From Phragmites australis (lineage: Eukaryota; Streptophyta; Magnoliopsida; Poales; Poaceae): a DNA stretch of 64,000 nucleotides. Made by a program: the position numbers and the translations under genes. Below are positions 1 to 11,900 of this stretch, piece by piece. The notes beneath the pieces were generated by a model that worked only from the letters and a program-made list of their open reading frames with translations, was not told the DNA's origin and searched no databases. Position 1 is the stretch's first letter. The number at the start of each line of letters is the position of its first letter. The stretch is from NCBI RefSeq assembly GCF_958298935.1, contig NC_084938.1, positions 8,315,501 through 8,379,500 of the forward strand, written 5' to 3'.

Positions 1-1600
1 ATAAATGAATAGTAAAATAACTACAACTCCAAAATTTGATAGAATGCTAAGTAAGAAAATGTGCAAGCTACAACAAGAAGCTACAACAAGAAGCTACAAC
101 AAGAAAGAAATTACGGAATATTAGCTTGCAAGAAATTAAATACTCAAACTAAATACGGGAAAATAAAGAAATGGTCAAAAAGATACCAATTTTTTCCCGA
201 GATATCGAGGAGTTAGCACTCCCACATAATCCTTATTGGAGTATCCACTAAGGATATCGCTCCATCTTGAATCACCAAGTCTCAAGTGCTCCCTAGTGAT
301 AGCTATTTCTCCATCTCCAAAATAACGAGCTTCAAGCACAAAGCTTCCTCTTAGGGCTCCTACAAGAACTCCAAGAGCTCGCCAAGACACCTCTAATCAC
401 AAGATCGGCTAGGTATTACCAACCAGCAAAAGTAATAAGCCAATAGTTTCACTTGACCTAAATCAAGCCTAGACTACAGCTAGATGCACACTTGCTATTC
501 TCCTTGCATTAATGATATCCTTAATCTTTAATTAAGAGCTTTACAAATTACTCTAGTGCATTCTCTTGCCTCTTGATCACACACTAAGTGTTTCAGCTCT
601 TTTGGCTCGCAAGAGATGCCCCTGAGACGAAATGAGAGGGTATTTATAGGCTAGAGGTCCAAAACTAGTCGTCACCCAACCACCCACATTTTTCGTGAAC
701 GTAAGCTAATCCGGCGTGCACAGGCTCCAAACATCGAACCATCTAGTGTGAACCGTCCACCCAAAACTAGTCGTTACAAGTATTGAATCCTCCAGTGAAG
801 CCTCTGATACATACGCTGGACTATCTGAAGTATGAGTCCAACTTTCATTGAACCGAAAGAAATTTCTCTGGACTTTACTCTAGCGATGCCTTCGATGTGT
901 ACACCAGATCATCCGACATGTATAACTTGAAATCTCTCTTTTGAAAAAAATACTCTAGCGTAGCCAACTTAACCTTATTGGATCATCCGGCGTGTACAAG
1001 CTTCTTAGCACTGGATAATCCAGTGTATATAGGTTTTTCAGAACTTGTCTAATTCAAGCGTTTCTAAGTTCTAGCTTCTTTTCAACTCATCCATAGACTT
1101 CTCTAAACTACCTAGTGATAAAACTTCACGAGTGTGCATCCAATAAAATCTAGACTCAACTATATTAAGCTACTACTCTTAGTCCCTCTTTATAGCACGA
1201 TCAATGAATAAAAGTGTCTATACTATTCTAAGTGTCATTTATCTCCTTATGACACTTAGAAGTAGAAGGTTCTTAATATTTTCACATCATTTGATTGCTC
1301 ATCCAATCAATTAAAGGACCAAGATCGTTCAACGGTATTATAAACTAATATTTTAATTGTCCTTCAACATAAATTTGTTAGTCATAATGATATAATTATC
1401 ATCAATCACTAAAACACTTATCACTTACTTATGGATGTAGATACTACACGTGGGCACATCTAAAGTGAAAATTCTAAGCCAGGTTAGTCAACCGCATATG
1501 ATGCGTAGACTTATGTCCACAACCCATCATTCCCGCTTTGTCCCCAAGCTCCAAAAACGGTCCATCATCTCCTATTGACATGTAGGTACACCATACGGGT
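1..1600. repeat. Gene-free stretch, degenerate LTR-like repeat
   Basis: No coding region is recognisable. Between about 700 and 1030 short motifs resembling atccggcgtgta recur (near 711 and 987) among similar degenerate copies. This style of repeated CCGG-containing words is common in grass LTRs and also occurs in the two LTRs near 25.2 kb and 53.3 kb. No TG..CA boundaries, primer site or polypurine tract could be fixed, so the assignment to an old LTR is an inference. Confidence 0.3.
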
Positions 1601-1629
1601 GTGGAGCTCGAATGCCTCCTAGATCTCAT

Positions 1630-1990
1630 ATACATAGATCCATCCTAACTCTTGGGCTCCGAGCGTTTAGGTGCAAGAGTGGTGATTACCTTTTGGATCA
1701 ACGCAGGGAGTGCCGAAGAGAGCAATCCAATCTCTCGCCATGCTTGTGGTGGGGGAGATATGGAAAGAAAGAAATGCACCTTTCAACGAAAAGGAGTTAT
1801 CAACCACCTCCATTTAAAAGATCAGGGAGGAAACAAGAACTTGGGTGCTAGTAGGAGGGAAGCCTATAGCGCAGTTTTGTCAGAGCGTTTAAACATGCTG
1901 GTCTATTTGTTGTTTGTTTGTAACGCAGGGCTACCTGCTTGTAAATCTTCTGATTTTGTTAAATGAAATCGGCACCCTGCTTGTAGTGAA
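1630..1990 (+). mobile_element. L1-like LINE 3'-end fragment
   Basis: Read with frame changes, 1690-1870 resembles the C-terminal tail of a plant LINE ORF2, downstream of the zinc-binding reverse-transcriptase domain: a W-(K/G)-E-R-N-A block, then KELSTTS, then KIREE and TWVL. Such blocks recur in grass LINE tails. The text after it (KPIAQF, then a T-rich 3' region ending near gaaatcggcaccc) is also LINE-like. No poly(A) or target duplication is visible and the frame is broken, so this is a dead 5'-truncated remnant. It could instead be a captured fragment. Confidence 0.45.
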
Positions 1991-2601
1991 TTAACTTGTT
2001 GTTCACATGGCATGTCAGAAAAGCAGTTCCTATCTTTTGAGAGGTGAGTTACACTACAAATCTACTATTATCGTTTCTCTAATTGCACCTACATAATGCT
2101 AATGGGTGTGGCCACTGAGCGTATGAGCCTAAAAATTTGGAAGCACCACGAAAGCCTTCCTTCCCACGGGACATCGGCACCCACTTCCCACTGTTAGGGC
2201 AGCGACAACGTGCAAGCATCGGTGCCGTGCTTGAAGTGACACGTCACGGCCAATGCCCAATCTCGATGTTGGCTGCAATGCGCAAGCATCCCATGTGGGG
2301 GCACATGTGACCAATCTCTACTATTTAGAAAAATACGATAGAGTTCCTAAATCCTTCACGCGGTGCTCTGCCTCTCGTGATGGTCTGCCTCCTTGCAACC
2401 TCCGCGTCTACATGTTTCACTTGCCTCCGCCCCCGCCTGATCCCGTACGTCCGCTCCAACCCCACTCCTCCCCTTCACGATAACTGCCCCGCATCTCACC
2501 CGCTTGCACTCGCGCACTCGCATCGATCCCTGACGGAGAGCACGAGCCAAAGGCTAGAAGAGTCGTGCATCACTGGCACCGAGGCACCGAGCCGGTGAGC
2601 C
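1991..2601. other. Intergenic, upstream of TAF1B-like pseudogene
   Basis: No coding region supported. The last 250 bases are C-rich and polypyrimidine-like, as in grass promoters or leaders, and probably came with the pseudogene that starts at 2602. No TATA box is convincing. Confidence 0.3.
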
Positions 2602-3608
2602 ATGGACTACAATCCCGGAGGCACCTCCCCCGATCAAAACAGCGGCGGCGGCATCCACCTAGTCTACGAGTACTGTGGCATCGACGACGACTACAAACCT
2701 GACAACACCAAGGACGGTTTCTTCTCCTGCCGCCAGTGCTCCGCCATGCACACCTTCACCCAGGCCACTGCAGCCAATCCCAACGACTTCCCCGCCACCG
2801 GAAACATCTCCATCCGCCAGGTCGCCACCCAGCCCACCCTCACCCCTAAACTCCACGCCCTACTCGACCCCACACACCACCACCCCCGCCCCTGCTGCTG
2901 CACCCACCTTCGATGACTTCGCCGAGCGAAGCGAGCCCTGGGACTTCGCGCCTGGCACCGACACAAGGGGGGAGCCCGAGGACCTGGCAGTGTGGGTCTA
3001 GTGGCGCTACATGCGGGGGCTGCAGGTGACCCTACAGCGGCAGCTGGAGTTGCTGGTGGAGCGGCACCGAGTGGGTGCGCTCGTGTGCGGCATTGCCATC
3101 ACCATCTGGGTGCAGTGGGTTGTTGCATCAAGGTGTTCGACGGAATGTGGGCGCGCCAGGTGTTCGCGGACCCCGAAGCCTCAGGGAGAGAGATGTGTTT
3201 TGGTGTTGGAGGTGAACAGTTTACATCCTTGTTTAGTTGCCATCGGAAGAACAGAACAAATTTTACTTGAATCTATCTCTTATGTGCAGATGACAAGAAA
3301 CTTGACGAGGTGAAGTATGAATTGGAGGATGATAGCTTACCCCGTCGAAAGACAGGCGCAGGGTTGAGTTTGCCTTTCTGCGCTCAATGAGGATGATGCT
3401 GCTCGTTTACTCAACATTGGCTGTTTGTTTCTTGGCTTGTCATATTGCCCGTGAAGCCATCCTACCAAGTGACATTTACAGGTGGGCAATGGAGGGAAAG
3501 ATCCCTGATGTGGCAGCGTTTACCGAAGTAGACAGGCTCCTTGGGAGCTCTCTGCAAGTGCAAGACCACCTGGATCGGGTCCTTTGTCCTACCAGATGGT
3601 CGAGTTGA
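2602..3608 (+). pseudogene. TAF1B/Rrn7-like RNA polymerase I factor, pseudogene
   Basis: The product would be the plant TAF1B-like (Rrn7-type) subunit of the RNA polymerase I selectivity factor, which acts in the nucleolus in rRNA transcription. The reading frame starts MDYNPGG at 2602. It contains half of a zinc ribbon (CRQCSAMHTFTQAT), an acidic linker with FDDFAERSEPWDFAPGT, and a basic helical block (MRGLQVTLQRQLELLVERHR, then GALVCGIA). After an intron-like gap come DDKKLDEVKYELEDDSLPRR (from 3291) and a cyclin-like block (STLAVCFLACHIAREAILPS, then RWAMEGKIP and DRLLGSSLQ). Frames change near 2860, 3000 and 3140, a stop follows the acidic linker at about 2999, and the C-terminal half is absent. 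The family call rests on recalled homologues; the pseudogene call rests on the visible frame breaks. Sequencing error in the C-rich tracts could explain some breaks but not the missing end. Confidence 0.7.
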
Positions 3609-3739
3609 GGTTGTAGATCTATACATTAATCCAGTTGTCTCTAATTCGTTCAATCACGTGTGTTTTCTCAGGATATTGTTATTTCTTACCAATTACGAAG
3701 GTGATTTGGTGCACTCATGTTTAAGCTTGGGTTCATATT

Positions 3740-4021
3740 TTGCTTCACAATAATAGGATTCTCGTTGTGTTATTTTATCCATTTGGTTCTTCTAGCATTT
3801 TGAAGTTGACTTCTCAGAATAATGCCTGCACTGCTCTAGCTAATCTGGTCCGCACAATGATCTCTCGATGGATAAACGGGGGAGATGTGATGAAGCTGAA
3901 GGATGCGGAGATCTACACTTGCAATGGCCTCATGATGCATACCAAGAAGGTTCTGAACTCAGCACCCAAAATCGTCATTCCAATTTATAGAACCTTTGTT
4001 TGCACGGCGTGCTTAAGTTGA
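3740..4021 (+). other. Unrecognised exon-like open frame
   Basis: An open frame whose second half ([20 protein letters not shown], then [16 protein letters not shown], then [14 protein letters not shown]) reads like real protein rather than noise. I do not recognise the family. It lies between the TAF1B-like pseudogene and the F-box exon and could be a further degraded exon of either or a transposon relic. A 17-base repeat (gaaggtcattacccgat) occurs just downstream at about 4052 and 4091. Confidence 0.25.
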
Positions 4022-4143
4022 TTTCTTGTTTATGGCACTTGTTTGCGGCGTGAAGGTCATTACCCGATATGGAATATCCTTTGCATTTGAAGGTCATTAC
4101 CCGATGCTGCTCGGCGCGCACCCGGCCCTCCCCCCTCCTCCTC

Positions 4144-4663
4144 ATGGACGCCACGAGCCGCATCTGGCCGCCCCCGACCCCCTCGCCGCCGCCCTTCTCC
4201 TCCTGGCCCCGCGCGTCGCTGTCCCAGCACCGCCGCTGCCGCCGCCACTCCAAGAAGACCAAGCCTCCGCCGCAGAGCGCGGACTCCTCCGCCCTCCCGC
4301 CGGAGCTCGTCCACAAGGCGCTGGCGGCAGCGTACGCCTCTGACGTCGCGGCCGCCAACCACGCGTGCCGGGACGCGCTGCGGCCGCTGCGCGAGGTGGC
4401 GGCGCTGCACGCGTACGGCCCCGTGATGGGAGCCGCCGCCTCCGCCGCCGCCCGTGGGAGCGGGGTCAGCGTTCGGCACGAGGCAGAGAGGCAGCGCACG
4501 CTGGGGCTAGCGGCAAGGCTGGGCTCCGCGGCGGCGATGGTTGACGCTGGGCTGATGTGCTGGGAGGAGGGGCGGCGGGAGGAGGCAGTGGAATACTACC
4601 GGAGCGCAGCGGGGCTGGGGCACCCCGTCGGGATGTGCAATCTTGGGGTCTCCTACCTCGAAG
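4144..4663 (+). pseudogene. F-box / Sel1-repeat protein, exon 1 only
   Basis: Residues 50-85 (SALPPELVHKAL ... CRDALRPLREV) resemble a divergent F-box, followed by Sel1-like (TPR-like) helices at about 118-173 (LGSAAAMVDAGLMCWEEG, then EAVEYYRSAAGLGHPVGMCN and LGVSYLEG). This is the arrangement of plant SEL1-repeat F-box proteins of the At1g70590 type, presumed SCF ubiquitin-ligase adaptors. The ATG at 4144 is preferred because the preceding in-frame residues look like leader. The exon is G+C rich and probably ends at AAG|GTATCG (4663). No exon for the remaining Sel1 repeats is visible before the AFG1-type gene, and a LINE lies 400 bases downstream, so the gene is probably truncated. A distant exon beyond the repeats cannot be excluded. 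Confidence 0.6.
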
Positions 4664-5050
4664 GTATCGTGGATTTGGCTCAGAGGGTTAGCTTTCTGGG
4701 AGACATGTTCGAGGTGCTTGCAGAAAGATTCGAATCTTTGGAGAACGGTTGACTGTTTTCAATTATCTTGTATTCGATGGCCATTATTAGTTTTATTCGC
4801 AGCGCAATTAGAATCATCTGATATTTTGGAGAAGCTGTGCCTTTAGTTGAATATTATCGTGTGTCATTTAACTAGTAAATAAAAAAAAATCTCTTTTTCC
4901 TGCCGTCCACATTCTCCTAGCTCCTGTTCGCACCATTGCCCTCTGGTCCTCCGTGCCACCTCTTCTCCCCTGTTAGCTTTTACCCAAATTCAGTAAATCC
5001 AGAGCCAAATCCACTCAATTGTAGCCCAGATTGATCCAATCCAGCCTCAA
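4664..5050. other. Putative intron/3' remnant of F-box gene
   Basis: No further Sel1-repeat coding is visible. The sequence becomes A+T rich, then C-rich, before the LINE target duplication at 5051. It is probably the start of the old intron 1. Confidence 0.3.
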
Positions 5051-5064
5051 ATCTAACAAGTATA
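5051..5064. repeat. LINE target-site duplication, left copy
   Basis: The 14 bases atctaacaagtata occur here and again directly after the poly(A) tail at 5716-5729. A perfect direct repeat flanking a poly(A)-ended insert is the footprint of target-primed reverse transcription. Confidence 0.9.
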
Positions 5065-5715
5065 CTTTGTTTGGGTGCAACATTTCCTCCCTATTGGGGG
5101 CGCATGCTATATGGCGGGTTTAGCTGCTGTTATATGGGCTATTTGGACAATGAGAAATAGGGTAGTTTTTGACAAAAAGCAGGTTAGATCTCCTACTGAG
5201 ATTGTGTGTTCTGCTTGCTCTTTTCTTCGATATTGGGCAGGTCTCCTCGACGGTCAGCACAGAGACTCCCTGGAAGCTGGAGCTCAGACGCTGCAAGAAA
5301 CAGCTCTCCTCTTCCATCCCAAGAAACAAGCTGAAGGCACGATGATGCTCGCCAAAGGCCAAGGAGCTGATGGTGTTCCAAGCTGAAGCAATCATCGATG
5401 GAGTGCAGTTGCTGTTTTCAGTGCTGTTGGCACTCGGTCCGGAGATGGTTTTTGTATCTGAAACTTGGTGTGGTAGATACCGGTCTAATAGGTTAGGAGT
5501 CATTATACTTGGATTGTGGTTTCTGGCCTTGGACGTACGGTCTATTTTGGCTAATCGGCAGCCCTCGGTGCTGCTCCTCAGACGTCAGATGTATAGATCT
5601 TTCTGTTTGCGCACGCTTTTGTTGTAAGTATTGCGAACTGATTGATGGGGATGGTTGTAATTTCGTTGCATTCGTGTAATGAAATCAGGGGTTAATCCCG
5701 TTCTGGAAAAAAAAA
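5065..5715 (+). mobile_element. 5'-truncated L1-like LINE with poly(A) tail
   Basis: Insert of 651 bases. Its 5' part encodes the very end of a plant LINE ORF2 (AGLAAVIWAIWTMRNRVVFD, then KKQVRSPTEIVCSACSFLRY), which follows the zf-RVT domain in grass L1 elements. Its 3' part is a non-coding tail (tgtaatgaaatcaggggttaatcccgttctgg type ending) running into A10. It is flanked by a perfect 14-bp duplication (5051-5064 and 5716-5729), which fixes both ends. The element lacks promoter, ORF1 and reverse transcriptase and is dead on arrival. The intact duplication suggests a fairly recent insertion. Confidence 0.88.
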
Positions 5716-5729
5716 ATCTAACAAGTATA
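5716..5729. repeat. LINE target-site duplication, right copy
   Basis: Second copy of atctaacaagtata, directly after the poly(A) run. The first base overlaps the A-tract, so the duplication could be one or two bases longer. Confidence 0.9.
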
Positions 5730-6767
5730 GCCTCCTATTAACTAATCCATGGCCATAGAGGTGAAGCAGGGTTCAAAAATGCGTCAAAAACAGCGCGAAT
5801 ATCGGTTAATTCGGTGGGGTACAAATTTGAAATGTGACCGATTTTCGTATTTGAATTCAAAATTTCAAATCGGATTTGAAAAAAATAAAAAATTCCATAA
5901 AAAACTAGGGACAATTCTAAGAGTACATGTGAAAAAAAAATTAAAAAAAATATTGTTTACATCAGAAAATACATGCTCAAACATTAATAGCACGAAAAAA
6001 AGCCAAAAAAATAAAAAATACCAAAACGAACCGAATGCACAGTATAAACGGCCTGTTTCGATCTAACTCTATGGGATAAGGGCAGGAGGACAATTTTTTT
6101 GCTATATGTATGATATATGCATGGGGTAGATGGTATGGTTAAACAAAACCTAGCAAATCCTATGTCATATTTGTTTCTATTTTTTTAGATTTTTTGTGAT
6201 TTTTTTAATTTCCTTGAACTTCAATGAAATTCGGGAAATTGGCTCGGTAAATCGTTTAATTTGACCAGTTTTCGACAAAATCGTTCGAAATGTGGGTAAT
6301 GAGGAAAATTTGGTCGGTTTTCGATACAATTCGATCAGTTTTTGATTTAAATCGAGCAGTTACCAAATGTCGATTCAATCAGATTTTTCCTCCGATTTAT
6401 AAATTTGACCGAGTGAATTTTGAGGAAATTCTCACTGAATTTTGAGCAAATTTTCTGATATTTGCAAATTTCAAAAATTCGCTAGGTAGAAATCTTCGGT
6501 GGTCGATCTTGTAAACCCTGGGGTAAAGCTCGACATTTCGCTGCAACAAGTCACCACCAACCTCGCTTGGAGTTGGACAGGCACCCAGAAGAGGGGAGCT
6601 GTTTTGGTGGCGGATCCTCCATCTTGCCTTGACGTCTCATTCTCACCCCTTTCCTAGCGGCACCAATGACAGGGCTTTTGCCACCTCCATCTCTGCTTTG
6701 CGCCGAGTCTGGTTTCTACGGAAGACAACTGACTGTAGGCTCACGCCATTTTTCAATAGCGAGGCAT
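5730..6767. repeat. A+T-rich repeat-like stretch, no gene
   Basis: No coding region is supported. From 5790 to 6480 the sequence repeatedly uses words such as aaatttgaaat, gatttttgatt, ggtcggttttcga and cgatcagttt, like a decayed, internally repetitive non-coding transposon. An open frame at 5749-6066 is lysine/asparagine-rich and reads as noise. Confidence 0.35.
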
Positions 6768-6770
6768 TAA

Positions 6771-7229
6771 GGGCCTGTTTGGATACAAAGTATTTAAAAG
6801 TTTTTAGGTAATACCATGGTTTCTTAAAAATATTATGGTATTGAAAATATTGAAGTGTTTGGATACAATAAAAACTATGGTTTTAAAAACCGAAGTATGC
6901 CCAATACCATAGTATTTTTGAAGTATTTAAAAATTTGCTTGTTTACACGTAAATGGATATACATCGGTTATGTACTGTTACATTTGAAAGCTAATAAAAT
7001 AGACATAACTTGTAGAATTGTTCCTCGAATGTATCTGCATAGCTTATTTAGTTTTTCATTATAATGACAAGTTAGCCTGATAGCTATTTCCTTGAAACAA
7101 AATACTTTATTTAATATGCAGATGCCAAACACTTTATGATTTTCCTAAAACTACAAAATATTGTTGTATTTAAAAAAAAACTATAGTTTTGAGAAACTGT
7201 GGTTTCTAAGTTACTGTAACATACAGGCC
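6771..7229. mobile_element. Tourist-like (PIF/Harbinger) MITE
   Basis: Begins gggcctgtttggata directly after TAA (6768-6770), the start and target preference typical of grass Tourist MITEs. The other end (acaggcct at about 7223-7230) matches as an inverted repeat of the first bases, and subterminal blocks such as accatggtttct and agaaaccacagttt are mirrored. It is about 460 bases with no coding capacity. The right duplication is imperfect (tag). Confidence 0.55.
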
Positions 7230-7329
7230 TAGCCTCTACTTGAGTGGAAGCCAGAGAATTTTCTCCACGCATCGACGGCTGCATTGGCAGGCTTTGGTGC
7301 TTGAAGACGAATATTCCATTCACGCACCG

Positions 7330-8912
7330 GTTTGAAGCACACGTTGTGGCTGCTCTTACATCAGCGACCATGGCGTAAAGAAAGCAAGTTGCGTTCGGAG
7401 TTCGGACTTGGCACATTCCAACCCTGGACCGCTCCTCCAACTCCAATCCAACACGGGATTGTTTAATCTAATCCCAACACAGCACCAACATAATTCCAGC
7501 TCACGCTCCGCCATAACATCCCCCCTCGGCGCCGGCCTCCGACCCGCTCTCACCACCTCCTCGCGCGTTCTCGGGATTGGCTTCTTTGTGACGTCGCAGG
7601 AACCTGTGGCCCTGCCAGGCACTCGTCGCTGTCGAGGCTGACAGCGACGGAGGGGGAAGCAGCAGCTGCCGTCGTGGTTTCGGTTTCTTGGCTGACTCCG
7701 AGTTCGATTCCTCCTTTTCTCTCCTGAGGGTGGTGCATATATTCCTCCCCATCTCGGTTCATTGTTCGGACTTCTTTAGCTTTGATTCAATTGTTCTCAA
7801 CTTTCTATCCTTTTCTTTCTCAATTATTGGATTGGATTAGGAGGGGCATTAGAAGGTTCTATTATAGAGTTGGCTGGAATCCCCGTCGCTGCTCCCCGTC
7901 TCCTCCTCTCTAGTGGAGTGGCTGGTCGCCGGCGGGCGGCACCGCCGGAGGCAGCTGTTAACCGCCGCGGCAGTTGCAGTGCGGCGCCAGGTCGTCTCTT
8001 GTAGCGAGTCGTCGTGACCTACATATAGCAAGGTCGCCATCTACCCATCTCCTCATCGACGTGCGGGGGCCCATCGGGTGCCGGGCGTGGCGAGCCCAGC
8101 CACCGTTCTTGCGCCGGAGTTCTCGCACGGGTGAGGAAAGGCGGGCTGTTCTATGGTGCAAAGTTGGATCTTCCCTTGGAAATTGGTGCTTCCTATAGGG
8201 ATTGTTCGTGAATTTGCTCTGATTCCGCAAGATTTGGATTACGATTTTTTCTTGGATTTTCCTTTTTGGTATCTTTTTATTGTTAAGGGAACGGGCGTTG
8301 CCTCAATTTTGTATTCTTGAATCTGTAGCAAGTCTCAATCTTTGAGACGCTCATGTAACAGTGTTTCCATAATCTTGGAGTTGCTACCTTTAGCCCGTTG
8401 TGCAAGAATTTAATGATCTCCGGCTCTTGATTTCGTGATTTGGGGCTTAAAATAATATTTCATTTGGCCATAAAATTTGTAGTTCATCGATGGAGATGTA
8501 GTTATTCTGGCCAATTTGATTCGAATTCCTAGTTTTCCTCTGGAAAGTTTAAGGGACCTTTTTTTTTTTTGTTATTCCTTGCACTTATTGTTAAGTGCAG
8601 CTAATGTGTAGTAACTGCATTTCTTTTAATTATTGAGCACACTTTTCGTGTCAGTTCCCTAATTACCTTCTGTGATGGTAGATTCCAAACCACATGCTCC
8701 CAACCCATTTTTTCTTTGTTTGCTTACTTTTGATGTTTCCCTGTTTATTCCACATGATTGATGCTTGTTTCGTCACATGATCGGTAGTATACTACTCTTA
8801 GGAGATGTGCCTTGTATGTTTTTTAATGGATTCTTGGTCCGCTGCATTTGTAGGTTCCATAACTTCCTTGTGGCGTCTGCCTAGAAAGTAGTAAGAAAAT
8901 ACATAGCGGAAG
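7330..8912 (+). promoter_or_regulatory. Promoter and 5' leader (with probable intron) of the AFG1-type gene
   Basis: G+C-rich from about 7400 to 8150, then T-rich and intron-like to 8850, where tttgtag|gttcc is a plausible acceptor about 60 bases before the start codon. A plausible donor is cacgg|gtgagg at 8130/8131. I infer a non-coding first exon and an intron of about 0.7 kb. The transcription start cannot be placed from sequence alone, and open frames here are not conserved-looking. Confidence 0.45.
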
Positions 8913-11900
8913 ATGAGATCAGTATTTCGGTCTCTCCACCAGCTCCGTCGTGTCACCCAGCACCATGCAGAGAGACACTCGTCATCAAACAGATTGATCA
9001 GGCAGCAGAGTGCTCTGGTCTTGTGCAGTTCGACATCCCGTTCACTGAACACGCTACATCATAATGTTGAAATTACCAGATTTACGAGTCCAGCTGTGAA
9101 ATTATTTAGGTCCATGTTCTCCACTATTGCGGCTGATTCAATCAAAGGTTTCATTTCTCTTTACTTTTTAAGCATGGAGCCCTTTGTTTTCTATTGGTAG
9201 CATTTGAATCAAATAATTTACTCTCTTAAACTGTGCTAGATATTGGACGAGCTGGTCCAATGGTGGAATATGAGAGGAGAATAGCATCAGGGGAACTTGT
9301 AGATGGCGATAGCTTTCAGGTGTTGTACTGATCCTGACCACCAATGGTTTTTTCTTGGGTAACTTTCTTTCGATGCTGTAGAAAAAGGTTTCCCACATTA
9401 TTACCGGTTAATACAGGTTGACACAATTCAACAATTGCAAAGGCTCTATGAGGAGCTGATTGAGAACGAAGAAGCCTGCCAGCTGGATAGATATAAGTCA
9501 TCTGAGAAATCAGGACGGTAAGACCGTAAGAGCAGTTTGAAGTCACTGTCTTCACATAGTTTGTACATATTGAATTATTCTAACCTTACTCCTTGATGTT
9601 TGATAGGAGTCGATGGCTATGGTCTCGCCTCATTACCCAGCCTTCTACCTATGCTCCGGTGAAGGGGTTGTATCTGTATGGAGGTGTCGGTACAGGGAAG
9701 ACAATGCTTATGGACCTGTTCTATGAGCAACTGTAAGTACATCAGTTCTTGGAGCAGATGACACTGCTTTAAGATAAATAGAATGATGTTACGAAATTCA
9801 GTCGAAGTTGCTTAAAACTGCTCCATAAATCACCTTTATGGTCTATTTGTTCGTACTGTTTATTGAGGGGAAGTTTGGAAGTATATTTAATGCTTATCTT
9901 TACATTGCATTGTCTAAATGAGTTCCTGTCAGGACTTTACAGAACCTATTCAGGGCCTAAGCGTTGTCCTTCCAATTTTCGTTTTTCAAACTGAATATTT
10001 TCCCTTCATGCTAATATATATCGAACCTATTCAGGGCCTAAGTGTTGTCGTTCCAATTTTCGTTTTTCAAACTGAATATTTTTTCCTTCATGCTAATATA
10101 TATTGAAACTTGTTTGTTCACATGTATTGTACTTGCTGTTGCATTGTAGTACCACAAACCATGGAAAAGAAATTGTCCTAAAACCGTTCACTGTGAGTTG
10201 CCCGTCTTAGTTCTTAGTCACTAAGGCAATGAGATCACTGATGTAAATCAGTGCGGCTTGCTTATAATAGAATTCACTACAAATCACATAAGAATAGTCC
10301 TTGCTTATATTTCTATAATGATGAATTTATTCTGGTAATGAAGCTAGCATGATTCCGATGGACTAACCAATATTAACCATCTGCAAACTGTTGGTACAGC
10401 TTTAGCAGAATCTTATGAGTTTAATTAAGCAGAGAAACTTGCTTGAAATAACTCACTGTTGGTTTTACTTCTTAGGCACTAAGGTAATGACCGAATCATT
10501 ATTGGAAATCAGTGAATCGATTTATCAAAACGTAAATTTTCCTTAATTATTTTAGCACTTATTCGAGGACATACCATTAATCCATCTGGTCTAGGAGCTC
10601 TGTCAAATTATTGATCTGTCAGCATAGAAAGGCATAGCTGAAATATAACCGGTCTTGTTTTTGTGACTTTGCAATTCCTTAGAGATGCCTAAGAATTGCC
10701 AGTTGTATTTTGGCCAGTTATCTGTTCTATTTTTATTGGGTGTCAAATTATTGATCTGTCAGCATAGAAAGGCATAGCTGAAATATAACCGGTCTAGAGA
10801 TGCCTAAGAATTGCCAGTTGTATTTTGGCCAGTTATCTGTTCTATTTTTATTGGGTGCAAAATGTCGTAACCTCCTATGATTGTAATGTTTGTAACCTAT
10901 AGAAATTTTGTCATATTTCCCAAGTTAAAGAAAAAATTGCTGAAAATAAATGAAATGCTATCTTATCCTCCTTAACCTTTTTATGAATGCTGCAAGATAT
11001 TTGTATTCCCCAAAAAATCTGGACATTACATAGTTTGCATCAAAACCTCATCAATTTGTGGTAATATTTAGACAAATAAGTTGGTCCTTGCATATATTTT
11101 TCCCTTCACACTTTTTTTTTCTTGCATAATCTGATTCTCATATTACTTGGCAGGCCAGCTAATTGGAGAAAAAAACGAATTCACTTTCACGATTTTATGC
11201 TGAATGTGCATAGTTGTCTACAGGTATTCTCTTTTTGTTATAAGATGTGCAACTGCCTTCTTAGGTCTAGAATTTGTAGTACCACAAACCATAGCAAATA
11301 TATATATCTTCAGGAATGTATGGTTAACATTTCATAAACGTGCATCTATGAGCAGATGCACAAAGGTGTTTCAGATCCCCTTGATGTGGTAGCAGCTGAG
11401 ATTTCAGATGAGGCCATCATATTATGTATTGACGAGTTTATGGTATGTGTATCTTTTCTGTTGTAAATAATAATTTGTGTGTTGCTATGTATCTTTCATA
11501 ACAGTCCATAACTTACTGCACAGGTAACTGATGTTGCTGACGCTATGATTTTGAACCGGCTGTTCAGACATTTGTTCAGCAAAGGCGTTGTATGTGACTA
11601 CTGCTCATTTTCACTTTCTTATGCCACTGGAACAACCTAATCATCTATAGAAGGATACTTGACATTTCACATTCATTATTTTACACAATGTCTTGTGCTC
11701 AGATTCTTGTCTCGACCTCTAATCGTGCTCCAGATAAGCTTTATGAAGGTGGCTTACAGAGAGACCTATTCTTGCCTTTCATTGACACCTTGAAAGTATG
11801 AGTTGTTTCATGTTTGTCAATTTCTCTGTTTTGTCAATTGAAGTTGAATGTGCTAGTATGCTGGTGTTTACCTATGTAAACCATTTCAGGAAAGGTGCAT

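Noticed and set aside
3975..4499. 174- and 139-codon minus-strand frames opposite the F-box exon
   Set aside because: Compositional shadows of a G+C-rich exon; the + strand frame has recognisable F-box and Sel1 text.
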